From Christiangramia bathymodioli (lineage in GTDB: Bacteria; Bacteroidota; Bacteroidia; Flavobacteriales; Flavobacteriaceae): 64,000 bases of DNA. The position numbers and the translations under genes were made by a program. The number at the start of each line of letters is the position of its first letter. Positions within the stretch are counted from its first letter, which is position 1. Below are positions 37,153 through 45,736 of this stretch, one piece after another. The stretch covers positions 51,228 to 115,227 of the forward strand of contig SRSL01000002.1 of NCBI GenBank assembly GCA_009735695.1, written 5' to 3'. A model generated the notes under the pieces. That model made no database searches. It saw only the letters and a list, made by a program, of their open reading frames with translations, and was not told where the DNA came from.

Positions 37153-38833
37153 ACCAATGAAAAACTTCTTTACTCAACTTAGCATATTGCTTTTCGCCTG
37201 TTCTTCGATATTTGGTCAGGCCACATTAAAGGAGGTCGAATTGCCGGAAGAAAAGTTATATGTACATATCAATAATTCGCTGGCATTTGCAGGCCAGTAT
37301 TTGTATTTCAAGATATATACGCTCAAGAATGATCCTGCCGAATTATCAAATATCAGCAAGATCGCTTATTTGAATATAATCGATCGGAATAAAGAAGTGG
37401 TTCATCGGCAGGTGGTGGACCTGGAAAAAGGTATGGGATATGGCGATTATTTTATCCCGGTGGAATTCGCCTCCGGAAATTATAAGATCATCGCCTATAC
37501 TAACTGGATGAAAAATAATCCAGGAAAGAAATATTTTGAGCAGGACCTTTTTATTATCAATCCGTACACATCGGCACAATCTAAAATTCGCAAGGATTCA
37601 ATCGTTTATGCTGGTTTTTCAGAATTGAAAAATACTGCTTCCGGTATGTTACAGTTGAATTCGGAATATAAGAACAGGGAAGAGGTTCACCTTGACCTGT
37701 CTTCCCTGCCTGAAGGAAACTATTCGGTTTCTGTGAGAAAGCTGGATTCCCTGCCTCATCCCGAATTGGAACATGCCCAGGGCCTTGACATTAGAACTGC
37801 TGAGAAGATTAAATTATCGAATACTTTGGATCTCCCTGAAGCAAGAGGGAAACTCATTTCCGGTACTATATCAACGCAACTCAATGTTCCATTAAAAAGT
37901 TTAAAACTCGCTTTGAGCATACCTGGAAAGGAATATTACTTAAGGATTGCCCACCCCGATGAGAATGGCAAGTTCTTTTTTAGTGTGGATGAAAATTTCG
38001 ATTCACGGGATGCGATGATACAGGTTCTGGATCATCACAACGAGGATTTTAGTATAGCATTGAACGACCACCAGTTACCAGATCTGGGAGAACTTAATTT
38101 TAAGGATTTCGGTATTGATCGTTCTTCGGCCAGGATCATACTTGACCATAGTGTTCAGAATCAAATCGAAAATGCCTATTTCAGTTTAAAGCCCGATACG
38201 GTCCAGGTAAAGGACTATAAAAATGTGTTCGACGGGGTAGACAGGCTGGATTACGATCTTGATGACTATACCCGGTTCAAGACACTTAAAGAAACATTTG
38301 TAGAGGTGGTTACTGAAATCCAGGTGCGGAAGCGGGATGAGGAATATGAGATGAGGGTTTTAAGGCTTCCCCCGGCTACTACCTATAAATCGAATCCTCT
38401 GGTTCTGGTTGACGGAATTATTCTAAAGGATCTGACTGATTTTATTGAATATTATGATGCCAGGAGGATCGATAAGATCAGCATCATAAGGAATAATTAT
38501 TTTTTAGGTTCCGCCTTTTTTAGTTCAATAGTATTATTTGAAACCTTTGACTCCCATTTTGCTGAAAATTTTTCAGGAGATCCTGTTACAGATCTAAAAA
38601 TCACCTCCGGAAACCAGCGTAAGAAATATTTTCAACAGAAGTATCCTGGAGAATCTGAAAATCTTCCTGATTACAGAACACAACTTGTATGGGATCCAGA
38701 TCTGAATTCATCTGAACTATCTGAAATAGAATTCTTCACCTCAGATGTTGACGGATATTTTGAGGTTTCCATCCAGGGATATTCCGTCGATAGAAGCCCG
38801 GTAAGCATTACGGAGTTTTTTAGTGTAAAATGA
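37145..38833 (+). CDS. Large exported protein with MG2-like N-terminal domain
   Basis: 562 residues from the ATG at 37145 (MNKPMKNFFTQLS); the ATG at 37157 is equally possible, and the frame to 37109 is too long for the signal peptide, which ends IFGQ. The first domain (EEKLYVHINNSLAFAGQYLYFKIYTL) resembles the macroglobulin-type MG2 domain often seen near flavobacterial TonB receptors. A later part, LVLVDGIILKDLTDFIEYYDARRIDKISIIRN, looks like a degenerate receptor plug without a barrel. Last gene of the 32424-38833 module. Its role is unknown, perhaps surface binding or handing ligand to the receptor. Confidence 0.85.
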   Translation: MNKPMKNFFTQLSILLFACSSIFGQATLKEVELPEEKLYVHINNSLAFAGQYLYFKIYTLKNDPAELSNISKIAYLNIIDRNKEVVHRQVVDLEKGMGYGDYFIPVEFASGNYKIIAYTNWMKNNPGKKYFEQDLFIINPYTSAQSKIRKDSIVYAGFSELKNTASGMLQLNSEYKNREEVHLDLSSLPEGNYSVSVRKLDSLPHPELEHAQGLDIRTAEKIKLSNTLDLPEARGKLISGTISTQLNVPLKSLKLALSIPGKEYYLRIAHPDENGKFFFSVDENFDSRDAMIQVLDHHNEDFSIALNDHQLPDLGELNFKDFGIDRSSARIILDHSVQNQIENAYFSLKPDTVQVKDYKNVFDGVDRLDYDLDDYTRFKTLKETFVEVVTEIQVRKRDEEYEMRVLRLPPATTYKSNPLVLVDGIILKDLTDFIEYYDARRIDKISIIRNNYFLGSAFFSSIVLFETFDSHFAENFSGDPVTDLKITSGNQRKKYFQQKYPGESENLPDYRTQLVWDPDLNSSELSEIEFFTSDVDGYFEVSIQGYSVDRSPVSITEFFSVK

Positions 38834-38887
38834 TTTATCAGCTTTTAAGGCTTTATTAGTATATTCGATAAACTAAAAACCTTAAAA

Positions 38888-39730
38888 ATGAAGAAAATTC
38901 TATTTGGCCTTTTATTTGTCTGTGCCTCTACAGTGGCGCAGATTCAGGCTCCTGCTCCAAGTCCTGCAGCGAAGATTGAACAAAAGGTAGGGCTTACCGA
39001 TGTAACTGTTGAATATTCCCGGCCTGCAATGAGAGGAAGGGAGATCTTCGGAGACCTGGTCCCTTACGAAGAAGTCTGGAGAACCGGCGCCAATGCCAAC
39101 ACTGTCATCAGTTTCAGCGATGATGTTACCATCAATGGAAAAGAACTTAAAAAAGGTTCTTATGCTATTTATTCAATTCCAAAGGAGAATTCCTGGGAGT
39201 TAATGTTCTACAACACTACAGATAACTGGGGTGTGCCACAGAACTGGGATGAAAGCAAGGTGGCTTTAAAAACTTCTGCAGAAGTATCTGAACCTATGTC
39301 TGATATCGAAAGCTTCACCATTTGGTTCGCCAATCTGGAAAATGATGCTGCCGATCTAAAATTGGGCTGGGCAGATAAGATCGCTACCGTAAACCTTGGC
39401 GTTCCAACCGAGGCCAAGACCATGGCGAGCATTGAACGAGTCATGAACGGCCCAACCGCGAATGATTATTTTGCAGCAGCTTCCTACTATCATGAAAGCG
39501 GAAAGGATCTGGATAAAGCTTACGAATGGGTAACCAAGGCTACTGAAATGGCAGGAGACCAGGCTTTCTGGATGCTTAGAAGAAAATCTTTGATAGAAGC
39601 CGATATGGGCAAAAAGAAAGAAGCGATTGCAACTGCTAAAAAATCGATGGCCTCTGCTCAAAAAGCCAATAACGCCGATTATGTAAAAATGAACAAGGAA
39701 TCCATCGCAGAATGGGAGGGAGGTAAGTAA
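38888..39730 (+). CDS. DUF2911 domain protein, exported
   Basis: A 280-residue protein with signal peptide MKKILFGLLFVCASTVAQ. It shows the DUF2911 core: VEYSRPAMRGREIFGDLVPYEEVWRTGANA, VTINGKELKKGSYAIYSIP and WGVPQNWDESK. The last 90 residues form TPR-like helices (AYEWVTKATEMAGDQAFWMLRR). DUF2911 proteins are common in Bacteroidetes and have no proven function. It is 54 bases after the previous gene and may have its own promoter. A palindromic element follows at 39748. Confidence 0.9.
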   Translation: MKKILFGLLFVCASTVAQIQAPAPSPAAKIEQKVGLTDVTVEYSRPAMRGREIFGDLVPYEEVWRTGANANTVISFSDDVTINGKELKKGSYAIYSIPKENSWELMFYNTTDNWGVPQNWDESKVALKTSAEVSEPMSDIESFTIWFANLENDAADLKLGWADKIATVNLGVPTEAKTMASIERVMNGPTANDYFAAASYYHESGKDLDKAYEWVTKATEMAGDQAFWMLRRKSLIEADMGKKKEAIATAKKSMASAQKANNADYVKMNKESIAEWEGGK

Positions 39731-39747
39731 ACTTCTTCGAATAATTT

Positions 39748-39857
39748 AAAAAGGTTTTCTGTTATTTAATGTCGTCAAGCTGAATTTATTTCAGCTTCTC
39801 AAAAAATCCTGAAACAAGTTCAGGATGACGTTCAGGATAACAGAGAACCTTTTTTTA
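39748..39857. repeat. REP-like palindromic element between convergent genes
   Basis: A 110-base structure. The outer arms are AAAAAGGTTTTCTGTTAT (39748-39765) and ATAACAGAGAACCTTTTTT (from 39837). Inside are two more hairpins: AAGCTGAA / TTTCAGCTT and ATCCTGAA / TTCAGGAT, the second followed by a further TTCAGGAT copy. The inner part resembles the TCCTGAACTTGTTTCAGGA palindromes scattered between genes in Flavobacteriia. With its end runs of A and T it may also terminate both flanking transcripts. Confidence 0.7.
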
Positions 39858-39858
39858 T

Positions 39859-40827
39859 TTAATAGGTCAAGCCAGTTTTCTCCCTTATTTCATCAAGAAG
39901 TTTCATAAGGTCCAGAGTCTTTTGAAAATCCATTTGATCGCTTTCAGTTTTTTCTTCTAAAAGCATCTGGCTTACATGTTCGGCTTCGTAATTATATCCA
40001 TTGCCGATATTCTCAAATTCTTTGACCTCCTCCTGGTCACCAGTTATAATTTTAATGCTGGAAGGTTCATGAAATCGTGAATTGATCTTTATCACTGCTT
40101 TTTCGAGTTCGATCTCCCCAGTCGTTGGTGTTTTTTCATCCAGGGTGGAATATAGTTCCGCTTCAACATTCGATGGATAATAGAATTGGATCCTGGTAGA
40201 AGTATCTACTCCAGTTTTGGCAAAATTCGATTTTGCTCCGATCTTTTCAGGAACTCCAAGCATCGAATAGGCCAGGAAAACAGGATAGATCCCGATGTCC
40301 AGCAAACTCCCGCCACCCAGGTCCTTATTGAACAGGCGTTTTTCAGGATCAAATTCGGCTTTAAAACCAAAATCGGCTTTGATGTTTTTAACCTTCCCGT
40401 ATTTTCCAGATTGAACCAGTTCTCGCGCATACTGAAAATGCGGTAGAAACATCGTCCACATCGCTTCCATCAGGAAGATTTTCTTTTTTTTGGCCAGGTC
40501 GATCATGGCTTTAGCCTGTTCCGAATTGATCGCAAAAGGCTTTTCGCACAGAACCGCTTTTCCATGATCAAGACATTCTATAGTTATACTGGCATGATAG
40601 GAATGAGGAGTGGCTACATAGATCACGTCAACTTTAGGATCTTCCATTAGTTCCAGGTAACTGCCATAAGCAATACCGGAAAAACGCCTTGAAAAATCCT
40701 CAGCCTTAGCTAAATCACGACTTGCTACCGCGTAAAGCTCTGCGTTCGCCACATGCTTCAGGCCCTCGGCAAATTTGCCGGCAATTTTTCCCAGGCCAAT
40801 AATTCCCCATTTTATTTTTCGGCTCAT
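39859..40827 (-). CDS. Gfo/Idh/MocA family oxidoreductase
   Basis: A 322-residue NAD(P)-dependent dehydrogenase, usually acting on sugars or inositols. The Rossmann loop is WGIIGLGKIAGKFAEGL, CEKPFA holds the conserved Lys, and the GGGSLLDIGIYPV segment carries catalytic-site residues of the dimeric branch. No signal peptide, so cytosolic. Its ATG overlaps the symporter stop by four bases, so it is translated after the symporter and may act on the imported compound. The substrate cannot be named. Confidence 0.92.
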   Translation of the reverse strand: MSRKIKWGIIGLGKIAGKFAEGLKHVANAELYAVASRDLAKAEDFSRRFSGIAYGSYLELMEDPKVDVIYVATPHSYHASITIECLDHGKAVLCEKPFAINSEQAKAMIDLAKKKKIFLMEAMWTMFLPHFQYARELVQSGKYGKVKNIKADFGFKAEFDPEKRLFNKDLGGGSLLDIGIYPVFLAYSMLGVPEKIGAKSNFAKTGVDTSTRIQFYYPSNVEAELYSTLDEKTPTTGEIELEKAVIKINSRFHEPSSIKIITGDQEEVKEFENIGNGYNYEAEHVSQMLLEEKTESDQMDFQKTLDLMKLLDEIREKTGLTY

Positions 40828-42527
40828 CCGGTCTGTACTTTTTGGTTGGTATTATTGATCAGTTGAATTACAAATGCGATGGAGATCACCAGCACGCAAC
40901 CCAGTAAGTTGAGCCATAGGTAAGGCATGATCTCCATTTCGAATACTATAAAAATGATGGCCTGCGTGATGAGTGCGGCTATAAAAACCGCGTTGCTCCT
41001 GATCATTTTAATAAAAAATGCCAGCAGGAAGATTCCCAGTACATTTCCATAGAACAGGCTGCCGATAATATTCACCAATTGAATAAGGTTGTCGAAAAGA
41101 TCTGCAAGGCTGGCGAAAGCTATGGCTATAAGTCCCCACATTAGGGTGAACCACTTGGAAGCATTGAGATAATGTTCTTCACTTTTCTCCTCGCGGTGGT
41201 TTCTTTTGTAAAGATCGATCACCGTGGTTGAGGCAAGCGCATTCAGCTCTGAGGCGGTAGAAGACATTGCTGCTGAGAGGATAACCGCCAGTAAAAGTCC
41301 AATAAAGCCGCGGGGCAGATTGTTCAGTATAAAATGAATGAATACATAGTCCTTATCATTGCTTTCAGCTTCTACATCTGCAGCATCAATAAATACCTTT
41401 GCTTTTTCCCTTAATTCTCGTTCCTGTTTATCCAGACCTAAATAACGGTCGCGCAGATTGTTCATTCCAGCCTTGTTATTGTTCTCTTTTTGCTGAATAT
41501 ATTCCAGACCAATCCTGTTCTTTTGCTCCTGAACCTCCTCATGTTCTACCACCAGGTCTTCATACTGGTGCGCATAATCTGAATTCAATACCGTTTCAGT
41601 CGCAGCTGGATTAAAATTTAATGGTGCAGGATTAAACTGGTAAAAAACAAAGACCATCACTCCAACAAGAAGAATGAAGAATTGCATGGGTACTTTCAGA
41701 AATCCATTGAAAAGCATTCCCAGCTGACTTTCCCTCACCGATTTTCCTGAAAGATAACGCTGCACCTGGCTTTGATCGGTTCCGAAGTAGGAGAGCATAA
41801 GGAAGGTTCCACCAATTAATCCGCTCCAAAGGGTGTAACGGTTTTCCAGGTCGAAAGAATAATCCAGCACATTCATTTTTCCTGAAGTACCAGCGATCTC
41901 AAGAGCATTGACAAAACTTATATTTTCGGGGAGGTAATTCAGTATGATAAAAAAGGCTACAATCATCCCGAAAAAGATGACGGCCATTTGTTGTTTATGG
42001 GTCACGTTTACCGCCTTTGTTCCTCCGGAAACGGTGTAAATGGTAACCAGGGTGCCTATAATTACCGTGAGATAGGTGAGATTCCAACCCAGCACTGCTG
42101 AAAGAACTATGGCCGGAGCAAAAATGGTGATCCCAGCCGCCAGGCCTCGCTGCACAAGAAACAGAATGGCCGTGAGTGTTCGGGTCTTTTTATCGAAGCG
42201 GGATTCCAGGTATTCGTAGGCAGTATAGACCTTTAAACGGTGATAAATTGGGATAAATACCATACAAATGATCACCATGGCAATGGGCAGTCCAAAATAG
42301 AACTGCACGAAGCCCATCCCGTCATGAAAGGCTTGCCCGGGAGTGGAAAGGAAGGTGATCGCGCTGGCCTGCGTAGCCATTACAGAAAGACCTATGGTCC
42401 ACCACTTGGCATCTTTCCCGCCGCCTATATAATCCTTTACGTTCTTACTGCCGCGTGATTTGTAAATTCCGTACCATACAATGAAAATGATGGTTCCAAT
42501 AAGTACGATCCAGTCGATTAACTCCAT
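40824..42527 (-). CDS. Sodium:solute symporter with coiled-coil insertion
   Basis: A 567-residue SSS-family transporter with about 13 membrane segments. Family landmarks are RGSKNVKDYIGGGKDAKWWTIGLSVMATQASAITFL near the N terminus, YTVSGGTKAV, and LSAAMSSTASELNALAST around residue 420 that should form a sodium site. Residues about 320-385 form a charged, heptad-like insertion between membrane segments (EEVQEQKNRIGLEYIQQKENN). It is coupled to the Gfo/Idh gene and lies 1 base after the 35-residue peptide gene. The cargo is unknown; sugar, sialic-acid-like or amino-sugar substrates would fit the neighbours. Confidence 0.92.
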   Translation of the reverse strand: MELIDWIVLIGTIIFIVWYGIYKSRGSKNVKDYIGGGKDAKWWTIGLSVMATQASAITFLSTPGQAFHDGMGFVQFYFGLPIAMVIICMVFIPIYHRLKVYTAYEYLESRFDKKTRTLTAILFLVQRGLAAGITIFAPAIVLSAVLGWNLTYLTVIIGTLVTIYTVSGGTKAVNVTHKQQMAVIFFGMIVAFFIILNYLPENISFVNALEIAGTSGKMNVLDYSFDLENRYTLWSGLIGGTFLMLSYFGTDQSQVQRYLSGKSVRESQLGMLFNGFLKVPMQFFILLVGVMVFVFYQFNPAPLNFNPAATETVLNSDYAHQYEDLVVEHEEVQEQKNRIGLEYIQQKENNNKAGMNNLRDRYLGLDKQERELREKAKVFIDAADVEAESNDKDYVFIHFILNNLPRGFIGLLLAVILSAAMSSTASELNALASTTVIDLYKRNHREEKSEEHYLNASKWFTLMWGLIAIAFASLADLFDNLIQLVNIIGSLFYGNVLGIFLLAFFIKMIRSNAVFIAALITQAIIFIVFEMEIMPYLWLNLLGCVLVISIAFVIQLINNTNQKVQTG

Positions 42528-42528
42528 A

Positions 42529-42636
42529 TCAGGCGAAATAGTTCATGATTAAATAGAACGCCAGGATATAAAGAGCATTGGCGATAAGAACTAGCGTGTA
42601 ACTTTTTTTCCAGTGGTAGGCTTCGGGCTTTTGCAT
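42529..42636 (-). CDS. 35-residue single-pass membrane peptide
   Basis: A small gene between the PIG-L and symporter genes. It reads MQKPEAYHWKKSYTLVLIAN, a hydrophobic stretch LYILAFYLIMNY, then FA and TGA. The ATG (42636-42634) overlaps the TAA of the upstream gene as TAATG, and its stop is 1 base before the symporter ATG. Such perfect fit between two coupled genes argues that it is translated. One membrane helix follows a short basic N-terminal part, so the N terminus probably stays inside. It could be a small accessory subunit of the symporter; that is inferred from position only. Confidence 0.75.
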   Translation of the reverse strand: MQKPEAYHWKKSYTLVLIANALYILAFYLIMNYFA

Positions 42637-45125
42637 TATTTTCCTATTGAAATTAGGTTAGCGAAAAGTCTGAACGCGCCGGGAACGGCCTCCGGGAACT
42701 GTCTGAAAAAGCTCAATCCGGTATAGATATAGTATCCGTTTCCATATCTGGCCACCAGCAAACTTCCCTGTTTTTCGCTTTCGCCGGGATCGCTCATACT
42801 TAGGATAGGGGTGAAGTTTTCATCCCAGCTGCCCGGAAAATATAATCCGCGTTCCTGCACCCAGCCTTCAAAATCTTTTTCACTAAGCTTGTTAGGCGAA
42901 TTCAAAACCGGATGGTCAGGAGCAAGGAAAAGCACTTCTGCATTTTCATTGGTGACCCTGTCTCTTGAAAGACTCAGTTCATAAGGAGAAAGGTCGTCGA
43001 GCAGCAACCCACGGCTGGTATTGTACTGCACGATCATGGTTCCGCCATTTTTTACATATTCAAAAAGAATCTGCTGTTTGTATTTTAATTCCTCCACGAT
43101 ATTGTAAGCCCTGATCCCAAGAACAACGGCATCAAAATTCTGAAGATTACTCTTCGTGATCGATTCAGGAGAAAGAATGCTTACATCATAACCAATTTGC
43201 TCCAGGCTCTCGGGCACGATGTCTCCGGCTCCCTCGATATAGGCTATTTTCTGACCTTTTTTCTCGATATCAAGTTTTACCAGCCTGAGAACAGAAGGTA
43301 CTACCAGGTTTTGATCGGGAAAATGCTCGTAATCTATTTCTATCAGTTTTTCATTATAAAACACCCCATTAATAATGGCTTCTGGAACAAGCTCGGTCTC
43401 ATCCTGGCCTTCGGGAGGGGTAATGCGGTATCTAAGACTTGCAGAGCCTCCAGATTGTGCGATTTCAAAATCGTTTTCCACGGGTTCTATCTTCCAGCCT
43501 TTCCCTGCTGAAAGTTTAAGAATTCCTTTCAATTCAGGTTTATTAGCCTGAACATTAACCAGGACATCCCTTGGCAATTTATTATTGAAAATAAGCACAT
43601 CTTCCGGAAAGCTAATGGATACCGGAGGAACGATCTCGAAATTTTCGTAGGTTTCCCCATAAACTTCATCAGTATATTTATAAACTATAGGTTTATCAAA
43701 ACTTATGGGGGTGCCTTCTATAATAAGGTTAAATGTTGCTTTCGTCTTTAAAGGAGTTTCCGGCAGGCCGATGAGTTCCTGATCTTCCACCTTGTACATT
43801 CCCATGCTGCCAGCTTTTTCCAGCCAGTAGGGGGTGGTGTATTCGGCATTTTGAGGAATTTTAAAACTCATGCTATTGTTCCATCCCTTATTATTTTCAA
43901 GATTAATCTTTGGCTGAATTTTGGAATTATTAGGCGTGAGTTCTACCGAATTCAGGACAATGCTGGCATCGCTTCGGTTGATGGTTTCCAAATTGACCGA
44001 AAGATCTTCGGAAGGAACGGCTGATGACTTTTCTGCTACTGCTTCGAGGTAAAGACCGGAGACGGCATAAATGATCTCCTTGATCTCCTCGGTTTTTATC
44101 TTTTTCCAGTGCTCATCTTCCAGGTTCCGGATTAGTTTGTAGGCTTCTACCAGGTCTCCCAGACTTCTGGAAGGATCTTCAAAATCAAAATTTTCCTGAA
44201 CCTCATACAGGATATCGCCGATCTCCTTTCCTCCTTTAATTCGGCTCCAGGAGGTATCGATCCCGTCGAAAAGGCCTGTTTCTTTAGATGGCATATCTCC
44301 TTTGATGAGTTCCAAATATTCCATTTGCTCTCCACGGCTCCCAGAACTTCCGAAGCCTTGCGAACGATGCTGACTACGACTTAGTGATGCTATCTCAGGA
44401 TTTGAAAGTCCTTTTAAAGGAAAATAGGTCCCGGTGTCAAAATCCAGGAACCTTGATTTGTCAACTTCGCTAAAAGCTTCATCTCCGCCATAGAACCACG
44501 GCGAAGTGTTGAAGAATAATCGTTTTGGCTGGTAAGGCTGAAGGTGTTCAAGCTGATCCTGATAAGCCGATTTATTTCCGGCCATATCAAATGCTTCCAC
44601 GCTTAAAATCGCAGAAGAGGTGTGATGACCGTGAGTACTTCCCGGAGTTCGATGATCGAAACGGTTAATGATCACATCGGGCCTGAATTTTCGAATGGTC
44701 CAAACCACATCGGCAAGTACCTCTTCTTTATCCCAAATCTGCAGGGTTTCAGATGGATTCTTAGAATAACCAAAGTCGTTCGCCCTGGTGAAAAATTGCT
44801 GACCTCCATCTATTCTTCGGGCTGCAAGCAATTCCTGGGTTCTGATCAGTCCTAATTGTTCCCGAAGTTCAGGGCCTATCAGGTTCTGGCCTCCGTCACC
44901 TCTGGTAAGGGATAGATAGGCGGTTCGAGCATTCTTTTCATTGGAAAAATAGGAGATCAGCCGGGTGTTTTCATCGTCTGGGTGTGCGGCAACATATAAA
45001 ACCGAACCTAAAAAGTTTAGTTTTTCGATATGCTGGTAGATCTCTGAGGAACTCCACTTTTCAGGTGCCTGTGCATTGACTAAACCTGAAAATAAAAGTA
45101 TTAGGGCAAAAAACGAATTTCGCAT
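42636..45125 (-). CDS. Exported PIG-L/LmbE-family deacetylase
   Basis: An 829-residue protein with signal peptide ending GLVNAQ. The PIG-L domain occupies about 35-290: the zinc motif AAHPDDEN, then SLTRGDGGQNL and the late THGHHTSSAI. The following 500 residues form beta-rich domains and a C-terminal Rossmann-like glutamine-amidotransferase-type fold (VLGIRAYNI, VQYNTSRG, LFLAPDHPVLN). PIG-L enzymes remove acetyl or similar groups from N-acetylglucosaminyl compounds. The signal peptide puts it in the periplasm or at the surface. It leads the operon with the small peptide, symporter and oxidoreductase, suggesting cleavage outside followed by import. Confidence 0.9.
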   Translation of the reverse strand: MRNSFFALILLFSGLVNAQAPEKWSSSEIYQHIEKLNFLGSVLYVAAHPDDENTRLISYFSNEKNARTAYLSLTRGDGGQNLIGPELREQLGLIRTQELLAARRIDGGQQFFTRANDFGYSKNPSETLQIWDKEEVLADVVWTIRKFRPDVIINRFDHRTPGSTHGHHTSSAILSVEAFDMAGNKSAYQDQLEHLQPYQPKRLFFNTSPWFYGGDEAFSEVDKSRFLDFDTGTYFPLKGLSNPEIASLSRSQHRSQGFGSSGSRGEQMEYLELIKGDMPSKETGLFDGIDTSWSRIKGGKEIGDILYEVQENFDFEDPSRSLGDLVEAYKLIRNLEDEHWKKIKTEEIKEIIYAVSGLYLEAVAEKSSAVPSEDLSVNLETINRSDASIVLNSVELTPNNSKIQPKINLENNKGWNNSMSFKIPQNAEYTTPYWLEKAGSMGMYKVEDQELIGLPETPLKTKATFNLIIEGTPISFDKPIVYKYTDEVYGETYENFEIVPPVSISFPEDVLIFNNKLPRDVLVNVQANKPELKGILKLSAGKGWKIEPVENDFEIAQSGGSASLRYRITPPEGQDETELVPEAIINGVFYNEKLIEIDYEHFPDQNLVVPSVLRLVKLDIEKKGQKIAYIEGAGDIVPESLEQIGYDVSILSPESITKSNLQNFDAVVLGIRAYNIVEELKYKQQILFEYVKNGGTMIVQYNTSRGLLLDDLSPYELSLSRDRVTNENAEVLFLAPDHPVLNSPNKLSEKDFEGWVQERGLYFPGSWDENFTPILSMSDPGESEKQGSLLVARYGNGYYIYTGLSFFRQFPEAVPGAFRLFANLISIGK

Positions 45126-45142
45126 CAGGATTGTGGTTTTAC

Positions 45143-45150
45143 CAAATATA
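45143..45150 (-). promoter_or_regulatory. -7 box of the PIG-L-symporter operon
   Basis: TATATTTG on the minus strand matches TAnnTTTG and lies 17 bases before the ATG at 45125. No clear TTG upstream. Confidence 0.45.
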
Positions 45151-45196
45151 AAAACTTTCTATTCTCAGCCGGGTATAATTTGGCTTCTTTTCCATT

Positions 45197-45736
45197 TTAC
45201 AGGGCTTCCTTGCCATCATCATGGCGTTTATCTCTTTCGATCAGCGAAACCGCTTTCTGTAGAATAAGGTTGTTTGGATAGGTGATTAGCTCACCATCGG
45301 AAGTACGAAGATGTAGGTGGAATGCCTTGATATCCTCGATCATGGCCTCCACGGGAATGTCCTTGTCGTGTATCTTTATGGTGTCCCCGATCTTGTATGG
45401 GAACGAAAAGAACATGATGATCCCGGAAGTGATATTGCTAAGGATAGACCAGATGGCGAAAAGTGCTACCCCGATCACCGCGAAAACCGATGAGAAAACC
45501 AGGGAAACCTCGGTAAAGCCAACGCCCCATGCCAGTGCCAGGAGAAAAGCCGCGATAAGGAAAATAAGGATATTAATGTATTTGAACATTAGCCTGGTTC
45601 GCGTGATGTTGATCTCACTTCGTTTACCAACCTTGTTGGCAGCTTTCTTCATTAGGAACTGTATGATCATCAAAAAGATGATCAGGGCCAGCGTGTAACT
45701 TAATTCGTATCTATAGGATGTTAGGAACTCGTACAT
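45197..45736 (-). CDS. Small mechanosensitive channel (MscS family)
   Basis: A 179-residue protein with three membrane segments and a short beta domain. The pore helix region FSSVFAVIGVALFAIWSILSNITSGIIMF and the following FPYKIGDTIKI are the MscS signature, and LRTSDGELITYPNNLIL ends the beta domain. The large C-terminal cytosolic vestibule of E. coli MscS is missing, so this is a minimal form. Its start overlaps the stop of the lipoprotein gene by one base. It presumably releases solutes on osmotic downshift. Confidence 0.92.
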   Translation of the reverse strand: MYEFLTSYRYELSYTLALIIFLMIIQFLMKKAANKVGKRSEINITRTRLMFKYINILIFLIAAFLLALAWGVGFTEVSLVFSSVFAVIGVALFAIWSILSNITSGIIMFFSFPYKIGDTIKIHDKDIPVEAMIEDIKAFHLHLRTSDGELITYPNNLILQKAVSLIERDKRHDDGKEAL

